This document shows positions 10,515 to 22,402 of a stretch of DNA of 64,000 bases, piece by piece. The translations under genes were made by a program, and so were the position numbers. Where the stretch lies: the NCBI GenBank assembly GCA_003260075.1, contig QLIY01000009.1, positions 100,289-164,288 on the forward strand. Reading direction: 5' to 3'. The notes under the pieces are model-generated. The model saw only the letters and a program-made list of their open reading frames with translations, searched no databases and was not told where the DNA came from. Within the stretch, counting starts at the first letter, position 1. Every line of letters begins with the position of its first letter. Source of the stretch: Phallusia mammillata. Taxonomy: Eukaryota; Chordata; Ascidiacea; Phlebobranchia; Ascidiidae.

Positions 10515-13500
10515 ATGGATGCTGCCGGTAACAACACGCCAGGTCGTCATGACTGTCTTCTCAACTTCAGGGGTGATTTGGTTCCGTACACATTGATCGT
10601 CGTAATTGAAGTGAGTTAGTCGCTAATTGGTGCCAGACCAAAGTTTTGTAATTGAAATCAGTCTAAAAACATCCTTGTTTTCAGTTAACTGTGCTAATGT
10701 GTTATTATATCATATACAGTGTGTATTAAAACATTGAAGCCACTTAAATATTATGCAGTAGTAGATTTTAAACACTAGCATTGTTAGCCTTAAAATGCCT
10801 GTGCGCATATGATGTAAGAAGATCTGTCTAACTGCCGCGAGTTTCCTTGTCATCCGACCTTCCATCTGCGAGTCAAGCACTTCCAGTGTATGACCCTATC
10901 CGGATACACGCATAAACACAATGCAAATACCTTGTTTACAGAGCCTGTTCAATTTACTGATCGTGGTGGCAATCGCTTTCAACCGCAGCAAGTTGAAACA
11001 CAACCACGTATATTCCTACGTGACAAGTGTAGTGATGGCCAACGTCGCTTTGGGCATTCTTTTCACCTACACCCTTGTCAACTACATGATTGCATTTGAA
11101 CGGACTGAATTCTCGCGCGGACTTAATGCATCGAACAGGTGATTTATCTTAGACAGCAGTTTAAGGACGCTTTGAAACACAATTAATCGTTTTGCAATAT
11201 GTGGGTACGGGCAATGATTTGATTGACACCGGGATTGCTTAACTTTGTTACACACAAAGATCTTATGTCTGAATCATTTCCTCCCAGTGGTCACACACAT
11301 TTGTTGTTCGTTTGTTTAAAATGAAATGAACGTACGAATAGAGTCCCAGCAGATTTGCCCATAAAAATGGACCTAATTATAGACCTACCACAGATCAGTC
11401 CAAACAATAGTCGTTGCTGACAGATATACTCGACGCTCTCCTGAGCATTGAAAATTTGTTCCTAATTTAGCTTTCAGTTTAACATATGTTTTCTGGCATA
11501 ACCATTTTTCATAATGCCATTGCAACAAAGCTGATCGCCAGATATCGAGTAAACATTTGCGACCTATCGGTATGTCAACTTATTGGCACATACCGCCTCA
11601 GTTTATAATTATATCTTTAGGGCCAGTGGCGACTCGGTGGCTGTTTGTCAATCAAACTCTGGTCTAGTCATTAGGCCACTATAAGCGAGTATTTAACACG
11701 AATTCGGATTAGCAGTAACAGATGCATCATACGATAGACATCCGGTGATGCAATATGTCATCCGATTCCTGATTTCGGACCAATTGATCGTTGTCAGAGC
11801 CGCCTTGATGCCGGTGCACGATTTGTATTGTCATGCCCCTTCCGGTGAGCATTACATGCATAATCACAAATCACTACTGACTCGCTTCCGCTTGCCAATT
11901 ACATGCAACGGTGCAAAAACATGGTCTGCGCTGATATCCGGTTTAGCTCGCCCATCCCCTATGTGCAATGCAACTAAGCATAATGGAAGATTCAAATTAA
12001 CTTGCTTATATAGAACACGAGCTATGCTAATTTCTGGACGTAGAATTTAAGGTTTAAAACCAAGCACTATATGTGATTTGTGCATGTAATGTAAGGTGCC
12101 ATTTTGCCCGATTATTTAATCGCTTCGAAGTATACGGCTGCAATACGGATCACATCACGTAACACCTGACGCAGATTGAGTTGCAATTGTTTGGCTGCTG
12201 ATATATCCGCATCAGATGCTGCGTGCGTCACCAATGAGTAGTCAAACTTGTTTTGGGGGAAATGGCGGCAATTCATCGCCTAAAAATCATACCTTACTTG
12301 CCCTAATAACGTATCAAATCATCAAACAACTTAGTTGACCCAAAATATTAGTGATCACATTTTATAGCGAATAAAATTTGCACCTGCCTGAACTAAGGTA
12401 TTTAGTTTCCATTGTACAAATTTGTCTGTGCATTTTTGAACCGTGTTTGTAGCAAGTCTTTCCGTGGGTGACAAACTTTCGCCTGACATTCATTATGGCA
12501 TCATGTAAACATTAAGCCAAAAGGGTTGACCTATTGTTTTCATAAATGGCTTGGTTTGATTAAAATTACACCATTTGTCAATGACCTATTGAGTGAAGGT
12601 ATTCCTTTTTGCAAAATTTACATCTCATGCACTACGTTTCATCTATATTTAGCTAATTCTCAAATCCTACCTTTTGCATTTTACAGGTTTAACCAAGATA
12701 GCGCACCACAGCGCAGCATCATGACCTGGTGGGCGTTCCGTAAGGCCTTCATGGTGGCGTTCTTCCTAATCCTTAGCGGCAACGTCTCGGCACTAATACA
12801 CGGAATTGCAAACAGCGCCTATTTTGTTGGAAGATCCGGCGGATCCGGAGCCAAACTTCGGTTCCGGATCCTGACTTCATCCACTTCAAGTTCACCTACT
12901 CGCGGAGAAAATTATGGAACCGTTTTGTATGTAAGTGTACGCATGATCTTAGTTTTTAAACATTAACAATTGTTCGATTGGTAAAGTCTATTTTAAATCA
13001 TAAAGAGTTCAAATTAATGAGTAAATGTACACCACTAATATAAACTACGACCTCTTTTAAAGTGAGCCCATGTCTGATTCGCATCTGTAAAAAAGCGTAA
13101 AATTGTCGCAAGTATACTGTTAATTTTTACACAAGCATTGAAACAGTTTTAATATCTGGACAATATGCCATAGAATAACAAAGTTGCCATCATATAAAAA
13201 GGGTCAAAAGTTGGCATAACGATAAAAGGTTAACTGGTTTAATGCAATTTCAATTGTATGGTATTCAATTGAGTAAGAACGCATGTAAAGCATAACGTGA
13301 CAGTTTACTGTTCAATGCCCGTCTAAAGGACATTTAAAAAGTTATAGAGTTTTTAAAAACATGTTTGAACGTTTTTACAAATTCAACGAAGGTATCCAAC
13401 GTCCCCTAATAGTCATGACATGATCAATTTTTTTATTTGACAGTCAAGGAAGCGACGGGCGTACGTCACCATATTCCTGACCTGGGTTCTCCCATTTTTC

Positions 13501-15074
13501 TATAGTTTACCGGCGGCGTTTGGTTGGAACTGTATTGCTCATTGTGATTGCTTACCAGGATACTACGGCGGGTATCGATGCATATCCAGTAAGTAGACAG
13601 CTGTTAGTCAGGCGACGTTAGTATTGTCTTTATATTGCTTCTACAATCAATTAAAACTATGAATGGTAATCCTTGCAACAGAAAACCCTCCCCCCACCTT
13701 TTTTGCAGTTAAGGACACGACATATGTTACAGTGTATAACCGCGAACTACATGTTATGGCCTAGTATATATAGCGGATCATGAATATGGTTAATCACCAA
13801 CCAACAGTGCACGACTATATGGGCAAATCCTGTTCAACATTTAAGTTCATCCAAGTCAAAGTATAGCTCAATGCAAGTTAGACTAGCAGCTCAATGTGTG
13901 TCCTGGTGTGAACATGTCAAACTTTTAGGACAAAATCCCGCCTTGTGTTCCCGAGTGTGGAGTCCAATGACCAACGCACATCTGCTATTGGCGGTCATTA
14001 TCTGGTGTATAGAACTCATATTGATAGGAGTCAATCTCTTCTACGCCTTGCACAAGTACTACCGCACATCAGTTAAGCCGTCAAACAGCGTCAACTACTC
14101 AAAAACGGATGCTGGTAAGTTTGATGGTTTTTGAAGTTTTTTTTACAAGTCACGATTGCAAACATTTATTTAATCGTTCCCTTCCTTAGCGACCTATCTT
14201 GTACCGAATTCGTTTGCTCCGTTTTTAAGCAAAACAGCATTTAACTATTAGATACCAGTCCATGTGTTACGAGGGGAAAGGCAGTTTACTTTTTTCAGTA
14301 ACTCAAAATCGATCAGTTCCGCGAACGGGTATGGTGTGTCCAGCAAGGTTTCGGAACGGGCTTTTAGGCCAGATTCTAGCTAAAGTTTGAATTAAACGGG
14401 TTTTATTCGGGTCTGAAGATACACTCCGCCACATTTGAGACACATTTTACTCTAATTTTGGTCTTTGTTTTATAAAAAAGTTTTTGAGCATTTTTGGGGG
14501 CTTGCACTACAATTTTAGGCCCGCTTACAAAGATACCAAGACTAAATCTGTAAATAAAATGGTGAAGAAGCACTTTTCCATACGAAGTGATGTCGTGTAT
14601 AGGCTTTGATTACTGTTTTATTGATCATGGGCAATGACTCAAAAACTTAGCATCCATCGTTTTTAAAGGTGTCAAAGGGGGATGAAATATTCTAAACACT
14701 GTGAAAGTAATTAGGGGTCAGGGATTTGTTTGTTGACACTATGCGGTTACATTGGCGCTGCAGACCGTGACTCACGTGCAGTGGCAGGAGACTTTCCATG
14801 ACGGAGCGACAGTTGTTGTTTGTGTGATTGCAGAGGATATGACTGCTGCAAATAATCACAGTGACGAGCGGGTGAAATTGAGCTTCAACCAAACTCCTAT
14901 TCAACGCAGCCACACACAAAGGGTAAGCTGTATGCTGGTTATTCCTGGAACAGTGTTATTTGGTATTTGGGCTACATGTGTATTTGGTATTTGGACTCCC
15001 CCCCCCCGTAAGCTGTATGCTGGTTATTCCTGGAACAGTGTTATTTGGTATTTGGACTACATGTGTATTGCTAT

Positions 15075-15159
<85 letters not shown>

Positions 15160-16352
15160 AAAATACCTAAGATCACGTAACGGGAGTCAAACGTTAAAAA
15201 GTTCTTTGAATCGTTTTGACACTTATTTATTAGCAATTCGCAAAACGGTTTTTCTCGCAAACTGCAAGAAAATATCAATTTGGACGATCTGTTATAACAC
15301 CACAACATATTTCAGGCAGCGTGTTGTTTTGAAATTCTGTTAGGGCGGTTGTTTTTCAGGAGGTCGCGTAATTGGGCTTCGTGTACGCGAGTAAGGTAAT
15401 TGTAAATATGTTTTGCCAATCATTGTTCGGCGGGATATTAGATCGACTTCCGCAATGAGAAATAAACCGTGACACCAACGGCGGCGAGAGGGCGCTTACC
15501 TTTAAATACCCGTTTGTACATAACATCGCTATTGCCCTGTGTGTGCGTTGCAAAAACATATTGAAGAATACAACGTCGGGAAATTAAAAAAAATACCGTT
15601 GACAAAAAGCACAAGAACTAGTTTAATGAAATATTGTTTATTACAGTGGTCGGCAACCACCGGGCTGCGAGAAGTTCGTTACCGGGCCGTACACTTAAAC
15701 ATTTTGTACATGTATCCCGGGGATGATAAACTAATTTAGGTGTTTTCTTGCTGAATATTTGTACTTTTTTGAAGGCCGATCCGCGATAAAATTTCAGTTT
15801 AAAAAACGGTCCGCAGAACAAAAAAGGTGTCCGACCCCTGGTTCATTACATATATTTGTTTTATTAAAATGTATTATACGTTTCCATCACAAAATGTGAA
15901 ACGGGTTTTTTAATCCTGTATGTGTACATTTGTGTCAGATACGTGTAAGGCTCTACCTTTCTTACCAACCTTATTTGGCCCTCATTCTATTATTTCTTGC
16001 TCTCCAGAGGTTCTACAAACGACCTCTTCATCCAACGGTTAAACTGCTCGTTCTGATCTCCGCTGCCTATGCACTGACCACCACACCGGTTATGGTATGT
16101 GTGATCACTGACTTTATCGGATCTACTTTACTGGGCGCCACATTGGTCAGTGATATGCTAATGACCGCCCTGTCCAGTCTAGTGGTTCTCTATTGCTTCG
16201 TGTGTCCTGTTATTCTCATAAAGTACATGCCAGGCCTTAGGACAGCGATTGTCCAGCTTTTAATGCCTTGTACATGCGTTTCAAACAAATCTGGCTCTAC
16301 CATGATGCGAGCTCGAGACAGTCGAAAGAAAAACCAAGCAAACGGCACGTAG
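10515..16352 (+). CDS. Divergent class A 7TM receptor, EDG (LPA/S1P)-like, without DRY and NPxxY
   Basis: Seven exons: 10515-10610, 10942-11138, 12687-12930, 13444-13588, 13878-14114, 14834-14922 and 16008-16352. The phases agree and the product is 450 residues. Exon 1 gives a short extracellular N-terminus with the sequon NNT and the first half of TM1. Exon 2 completes TM1 (VVAIAFNRSKL) and TM2, exon 3 holds TM3, exon 4 TM4 with W193 and P196 and then AAFGWNC (203-209), exon 5 TM5, exon 6 intracellular loop 3, and exon 7 TM6 (P363) and TM7. GWNC after TM4 followed by a Cys-rich loop is characteristic of the LPA/S1P/cannabinoid group. TM3 reads IANSAYFV where ERY/ERH is expected, and TM7 reads CPVILIKY (402-409) where NPxxY is expected. 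The exon 7 acceptor at 16008 was chosen for its long pyrimidine tract; a more upstream acceptor would add an eighth hydrophobic segment. Ligand and G-protein coupling are unknown. A hAT-like element starts 38 nt after the stop. Confidence 0.75.
14923..15156. other. Assembly joins: C-run 14998-15007 and 80-base C-run 15077-15156
   Basis: GTAAGCTGTATGCTGG begins 14923-14997 and again at 15008, directly after the first run. The second run is 80 C with no flanking duplication. Both lie in intron 6 of the receptor gene. Proline- or glycine-rich ORFs over it are not genes. Confidence 0.85.
15644..15840. mobile_element. Non-autonomous hAT-like element in receptor intron 6
   Basis: Terminal repeats are CAGTGGTCGGCAACC and, inverted, CAGGGGTCGGACACC. 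Flanks GTTTATTA (15636-15643) and GTTCATTA (15841-15848) form an 8-bp duplication with one mismatch. It carries internal RCCGGGC-like blocks and no ORF. Confidence 0.78.
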
Positions 16353-16390
16353 AGACACCGATGGCAGTCTAATTGTCCATAAGTCATGAG

Positions 16391-16546
16391 CAGTGGTGGG
16401 ATTCAATTTTTTTTTCAGCCGGTTCTGTCACAAAAGTCATACTTTTCAGCCGACCGTAACCTGTAATGCTAACCCCCCCCCCATCTCATAAAATTTCGCG
16501 AGACGGTTCTATAGAACCGGTGCGAACCGGATGGATCCAACCACTG
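16391..16546. mobile_element. hAT-like MITE, family A, in the receptor 3' flank
   Basis: The left end CAGTGGTGGGATTC and the right end GGATCCAACCACTG are imperfect inverted repeats. The perfect 8-bp target duplication GTCATGAG lies at 16383-16390 and 16547-16554. The element is largely palindromic (CAGCCGGTTCT against AGACGGTTCTATAGAACCGG). A C-run at 16473-16482 replaces about 10 bp present in the copy at 54035-54202. Confidence 0.88.
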
Positions 16547-17359
16547 GTCATGAGTGTGTCTGGCCTAAGCAACAGAGTTACTGTGTTTGGGTACAACGTA
16601 TATTAAAGAGTACAAATATCCGTCTTACAAGAAAATTTAAGATGGATTTTGACATGTTTACTCGTTTTCTTGTCCAGTTACTTTGCTTTATTTGCTTTTG
16701 CTCAAAACGCATGAAGTCGAACTTTTAGTGGCATCCTTGAAAAATCTTGTGCGTATTTTTGCCCCCACTGGCGTTTTGTCACCATCTTGTTCCGTCGTGT
16801 TGCAAACTGTGTTGAATTTTAACTGTGTATTTTAAGCTTATAACCTATACTCGAAACTGTATTTGTGAATAAACTTGTTAGAAAAAGTTTAAATTTTGGT
16901 TATAGTGAGCATAAGAGAAATAGCGTAGTTTATGTTGCAACAATATACTTTAAACAAAATTGTTAAAATAAAAGAGGATTTTTATAATTTGATTTTTTAT
17001 TTTAAACAAAATGGCAACAAAATTGCAGCAGCTCAATACAAAATGTAAGTGAATAGACATCAACAAAAAAGGGTATAAGTAAAAACATGGCAAGGGAAAA
17101 CGCCCGCCGATGTCGTCTTATTGTGCAATGCTTTTTACAGCTTTGTTTGTTTGTTTCGGCGCCATTGTTAGCGTAAACAACAACAGCACGAAATAATCGC
17201 AATACACAGAACAGTTCACAGTGAAAAGCTACAACTCGAACACAAACAACTGGCAACTGGCAACTCCGAAACACATTCATCTCTCACGGACCTTGCGCCA
17301 AAACCATTTCCCGAGAAGGGTAGCAATATCAAAGTTAATTAAAAGAGTTCATTTCAATT
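16547..17359. other. Tail-to-tail region between receptor and trefoil genes
   Basis: Contains the candidate receptor polyadenylation signal and, on the other strand, the 3' flank of the trefoil gene. No further coding sequence is recognised. Confidence 0.55.
16868..16873 (+). terminator. Candidate polyadenylation signal of the 7TM receptor gene
   Basis: AATAAA about 515 nt after the stop codon and downstream of the hAT-like element at 16391-16546. If used, the element lies within the 3' UTR. Confidence 0.4.
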
Positions 17360-20300
17360 TCACTCCTCCCATTCCTCTTCTACATATTCCTCCTCAATGA
17401 TTGGCTGCGGAACGCGCTGATCGTCAGTAATGGGATAGACCGATCTTTCGATATTGATGTCCGTCCGCAAGATGTCGCCCTGGGGTCGTCGTTGTGGGAT
17501 GTGGCCAGGTTCGACTGGAATTTCTCGGTGCACGATCTCTGGTGATGTTTCCAAGGAAGGATACGGTACGTCCTGTTCTTCCTCTTCTTCTACATTTGTA
17601 TTTGTTTCTTCCTCTGGCATATCTGCAACCAGATAAGGTTTGATTAGAATATGTGTAAGAAAATGCCACTTAGAGTTTAAACTGTTTTGGGTATTGTGTG
17701 TTAATAGCAAGTTTTGGTATTGTTTGGTTTCCTGTTTTTTAAAAGTTTGAAGCCTACAGCAAGCTTCAAACAAGTAACATGATTTTTCAGGTTTGTTTTC
17801 CACTATATTGTCACGTAATTTGCCCCAGGGACTTTTTTGGTAATTATGTCAGTTACGTTTTGGTGCTTAAATCAGTTAAAACAACTTTTGTGTTTCTTCC
17901 TAATCGTACTTCAATCTTATTTTGACAGTTAAATGTTAGCATACGCAGCAACTACTCTGGGGCGACATCGTGTGGACTGATGATTTCGGTGGTAAACAAC
18001 CTGATAATGATCTGCCAATTTGCCTTCAAGACAAGTTCGTGCAGCGATTGTACGAAACGAGGGCGACCCAATTGCCCTGCATTGAACATTTACACTGCGT
18101 CGTGACTCTCGACTTGTTGGCGGTGACATAACCGCCGTTCTTGAACATAATTACGTGGGCGCGGAGACTCCGTTTATATGCAATAGACTATTTATTGTTT
18201 AGAATAGATCATGTGTTAAAGATAGTGCAGTGACATGCCCAGGCTCGCGCAAACATACGGTTGAAGGTGCGGTTTGATTAGCTCGAACTGCAAGGTCAAA
18301 GCGGGGTATATTACCAACGGCACACGCACCACTTACGGTAAAGTACAGATGGTAAAACCCAAGCAAACCAACAGACACAAGGTGCCGCGAAAAGCTAAAT
18401 TTACTGCGTTTTCGCACCTACTTGACGTTTCCTATGTACGTGTGGAACGTCGGATACCGCAGTACGAATATATGCCCCTCGGTAATATACATTATTATCA
18501 GACTACGCGGTACATAACACGACAGTACTTACTTGTTTTTACACGGGGTGCCGATTTCTCGTACATTTTGAAGCAGGTAAGCGCTCTGTAGCCATAACTG
18601 TCAATCCAACATGGAAGGTCAGAGTCACAGCTGCGTTTTATGTCGCGCGCTTGCTTGTAATCAAGGTGAAGACACTCGGAAACGTTGAGAAGAAATTGGT
18701 CCACCTCTGAGGAAAGAAATGCACGGGTTAACAAACACAGCCCACAAAAACTGTGATGTAAGACTTAAATGCCACTTTATTCAATATACATTAAGCAGTG
18801 ATTCAAAGGTAATGAATCTGCACGTGTGCAAATCTATTCGACCCATATACATCAACAGAAAAATTAAGCTCAATGTCCTCTATTTTTCAGTGAAAACGTT
18901 TTACCAAAGTATCAACATATACCCAAACAAAAACAATCGCCAATCTTTTTTCATTCAGTTTATCTCAGTTTTTTTTTGTTTCATTTGCTTTATGTATATA
19001 TTGTTTCTATGTTCCCTTGCTACAAACTGTACATAGTTTCCTGAACAAAAACTAATTTATCAGCTCACCTTGATCCATTTTGCACGCAGTTAAACAGGTG
19101 CCACTCGATTGGCCAACCAACTCCATCCAGCAGAAAGCGTTTGTGCTGCACCTGGAATAACCTTGAGCAATCTTCCTCCACGGCTGCCGGGTGCACTCCC
19201 ACGTACATTCAAGGACCTTTCGCGCTCTTCGTCCAATCAGGAGAGATTCTATTTCAAAGGGAGAAAATTACTTTTGACGTAATACGTGTGATGATAGCTA
19301 GGGCAAATCGTTTTGTTGTTGAAATAGTGTCGGGTAGCTTTGGGGTTTAATTCTGTGTCGCTAAATTTAATGGCAACCAATTTGGCGTGTTATGCGTCAT
19401 CTCAAACTGCATTACCCGGTCTAAAGAAAAACCAGATAAATACTGTTCTGCCCTTTGGCAAGGAGTAGTTTCATCTCACCCATGCTGATTTACTGCGTAA
19501 CTGATACTTTTATAATATAGTTTTGGGTCGACTAGAACCTATATTTACAAAGCAGAGATGAACATACATTCATGCTGGGATCAGCCCTGAAACGTTCGTG
19601 CGGATCTGCGATCACGGCATACTCATTAATAAATCAAAGTACCCCAGGCCATGTGTGGACTTGGAAGATTGGCTTGGTTTAGTATACCGCCTTCAATAGG
19701 TCTTGCGAACTACAGGATTTATATTAAAAAAGACATCATTTTATTTTACCTGGCTGGAAGCAACGTGGTCCGTCCGTGTTAGTGCGGTCAAAGCAGCAAC
19801 CTCTCTCTTCGCAAACTTTTTGTGAGATGGACGGCCATCCGCAGTCCACCCGCTCACGAGGTGTCGAAACGCACGATCGCAAAGTTGATTTGTCGTGGCT
19901 GGCAGTCAAGGCGACAGGAAAGAAGGCGCTCCTCAGATTGACGTGCTTGTCATCAACTGTAATTTGCGACAAGACGAATTAATTCGCTAAACGGTTTCAG
20001 CATGTCAGGTGGGCGTTCTTCCAGGCTTTGGGAACAATGCGTGGGTAGATTTCGACTGTATGTAAATGTCGCAGGTGTATTTATACATTACACATCATTG
20101 AGACTTGTATTACATTTGGTATTAGCAACCGCGGTTCCACGTGGACATTTCAAATGCGATTTCTCAGCCTTAACACATCCGCTGCAAATCGGATTGCACA
20201 GAAAGAGAGAGTCCGTCAAAACACGCTGCAGACATCGTTTCTATTTTTGGTCTAGACGACGGAACATAAAACTATAAAAAGCCACGTCGAGTGCGTTAAA

Positions 20301-22246
20301 TGCGTGGTTACTATAAAAATCCCGATGGCGTTATAGCTTTAGGGTTGCTAAAACATTAAATTTAACTTCAAAAGGTCAGTAAGGGTCGTCATTAAACATG
20401 GCGCATTACATACTAACTTTATAGAGCCCCCCCCCCTAAATGCGTGGTTACTATAAAAATCCCGATGGCGTTATAGCTTTAGGGCTGCTAAAACATTAAA
20501 TTTAACTTCAAAAGGTCAGTAAGGGTCGTCATTGAACATGGCGCATTACATACTAACTTTATAGAGGTTGCATTCAAAAGCAATTATCAAAAGTTTATAT
20601 TTTCGAAGCGTCTCGACGCAAGAGTTGAAACACAACTGAGGGCGACGTGCTGTGAAATACGACTCCGACTGAATTATTACACGTGTCTTTTTTCAAACGC
20701 GCTATTTCACCCAAATTATTCAAGGCAGCGGGGAAACATCTTCGTAAAGGCATTACATCATTGTAATATACTTACTGCTTCGTGTGAGGTTGGGCTTAAA
20801 GCAGCGAATGGCATCTTTTACGCTCTTGTCGAAGCAACATCCCTCCCTGAGACATCGGATTCTTCCGTAGCTGGTTTTTGCGCACTTGACTCTCTTATGA
20901 GCTGGAATTGAGCTGCACATCTCGTTACCTACAAGTAAAAACATAAAAACTTAAACATCAGATTTGTACACTAGGCTACAAGTTTAATGGTCACTTTCTA
21001 ACCTTATCACGAAATTACAACCTTATTGTATAATACCAACAACTTGTTTGTTTGCAGTCGCTGCAGCCCGCCCTCATTGCAGGACCAAGAGGCTTATAGA
21101 CAATAACAAACAAGCTACATCCCGGGATAATGGCTTAGCATTACACTGGCTTTCGGTGCGGAGTTGGAAATAAAAAAGTGTTGAGAAAAGAAGCAATGGA
21201 AAACAATCCCACTCCCATTTCATCCAAAAACTGACACAATACTTCTTCGAAGGCTTTTAACGGCGTACTTATTGGTAACCGTTGTTGTTGGTACAACATC
21301 AAAACACAGTTGAGATAATAGTATACAAGGCTGACGCAGTTGTTGATGGATATCATTAGGGAGCGTTGTCGTAATCGTATTAAACGGTGTCATTACAAGC
21401 CGAGCGTTTGCGAAAAGATGCTTTGCGAAAGAATTAGCCAATTCCAACCAGTGCTTATCGTCCTTTCGCTGTTGGGAGAATGGAAATTTTTCTACATTCT
21501 TTATAAAATTTGAGATTAGATAAAACGCGAAAAGCCTTTTACTTTTTCTAAACCGCTTCCACTCACACACGGCTGAAATTGGAAGTGGACTGGAATATTT
21601 TTGTGCCTAGAAAAAATTTCCAACGGCAAACCAATTGCACCACCAAAAAAGATACAATGACTTGTCCACAAGACAAAAGAAATAGGACTATTAACCTAAC
21701 AGTTTTCTGACCTCTGTACTTTAATGCATCAGCTTTAAGAGCAATTTAACTGCAATAAGCATGTACGATTTCTGGTTTAAACTAGTGATGCACCGAACCC
21801 GCCTAAAAAAGTTCGGGCCGAAACCGAAACATCGGAAAACAGCGGATTCGGCCGAAATGTTTCGGCCAACCGAAACTTCGGTGCATCACTAGTTTAAACG
21901 AAATGTCTTATAGATACATTGCGCAACACTTTTTTTGAAACTTAGGTTTGATGTGCACTTATTTTACCAAACCATCACTAATAATGCAAATAACTCTGTT
22001 TTCCTAATACAATAAAATAGTATTGTTATTCGCAACAGAAGAGTTTGTACTATATTTTTTGGCCACCGAATACTTTAATTCCGTGTCAAAAATTGAGAAC
22101 CTATTGTCGTTTTAAGAAACAGCGACGTTTTGCTATTGCATAAATACAAAACTAAAATAAATACCTTGCGTTGGTGCGGAGTTGCAGATGCAGATTAAAG
22201 ACATCGTCAAAGCAGTCAGAATCACAATGTTCTTGCAGACGTCCAT
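17360..22246 (-). CDS. Secreted protein with two trefoil (P-type) domains and two further Cys modules
   Basis: Exons: 22246-22165 (signal peptide, MDVCKNIVILTALTMSLICI), 20928-20776 (trefoil 1), 19956-19750 (trefoil 2), 19224-19069 (Cys module 1), 18706-18533 (Cys module 2), and a last exon at 17622-17360 (acidic tail, ends EEWEE) or at 18287-18199 (28 residues). Every intron is phase 1, the classic arrangement for shuffled extracellular domains. Each trefoil exon has six cysteines and the signature GCCFD followed by RCF. The other two modules share a pattern of EC, later a single C, then CW and a further C; I do not recognise this family. With the acidic exon the product is 344 residues. Trefoil proteins are typically mucosal and disulfide-compact. 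Which last exon is used, or whether both are, cannot be settled from sequence. A TATA-like box lies about 150 bp upstream of the ATG. Confidence 0.8.
20297..20566. other. Assembly join: C-run 20427-20436
   Basis: Two 130-bp copies (20297-20426, 20437-20566) differing at two or three bases and abutting the ten-base C-run exactly. Intron 2 of the trefoil gene. The cleanest example of the pattern. Confidence 0.9.
21783..21891. mobile_element. Short hAT-like MITE in trefoil gene intron 1
   Basis: Perfect 15-bp terminal inverted repeats TAGTGATGCACCGAA and a perfect 8-bp target duplication GTTTAAAC (21775-21782 and 21892-21899). Only 109 bp long, with CGAAAC and CGGCCGAAA repeats inside. The structure is intact, so it is probably young. 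Confidence 0.9.
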
Positions 22247-22394
22247 TGCGTTAGATTTTCACGTTCAGGAGCTTAACACTTTAGTCACAAAACAAATGTC
22301 TGCAATAGCGAACAAACTTTATTAGCTTTGTACTACTTAAACTATCAACTGTCAGTCAGCTGAGACAACTGATCACTTTCATCAACGACATCAA

Positions 22395-22402
22395 CTTTTA
22401 TA
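22395..22402 (-). promoter_or_regulatory. TATA-like box of the trefoil gene
   Basis: Read on the minus strand this is TATAAAAG, about 150 bp upstream of the signal-peptide ATG at 22246. That distance would give a 5' UTR of roughly 120 nt. It is the only good TATA match in that interval. Confidence 0.5.

Noticed and set aside
14752..15343. Proline- or glycine-rich proteins across 15077-15156
   Set aside because: The runs are the translation of an 80-base C-run, in an intron and next to an assembly join; no protein evidence.
15939..16007. Upstream extension of the last receptor exon (LYLSYQPYLALILLFLAL)
   Set aside because: It would add an eighth hydrophobic segment; the sequence is pyrimidine-rich and serves as the tract for the acceptor at 16008.
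21141..21570. Minus-strand ORFs inside trefoil intron 1
   Set aside because: No recognisable domain, and the trefoil exon chain skips them with consistent phase.
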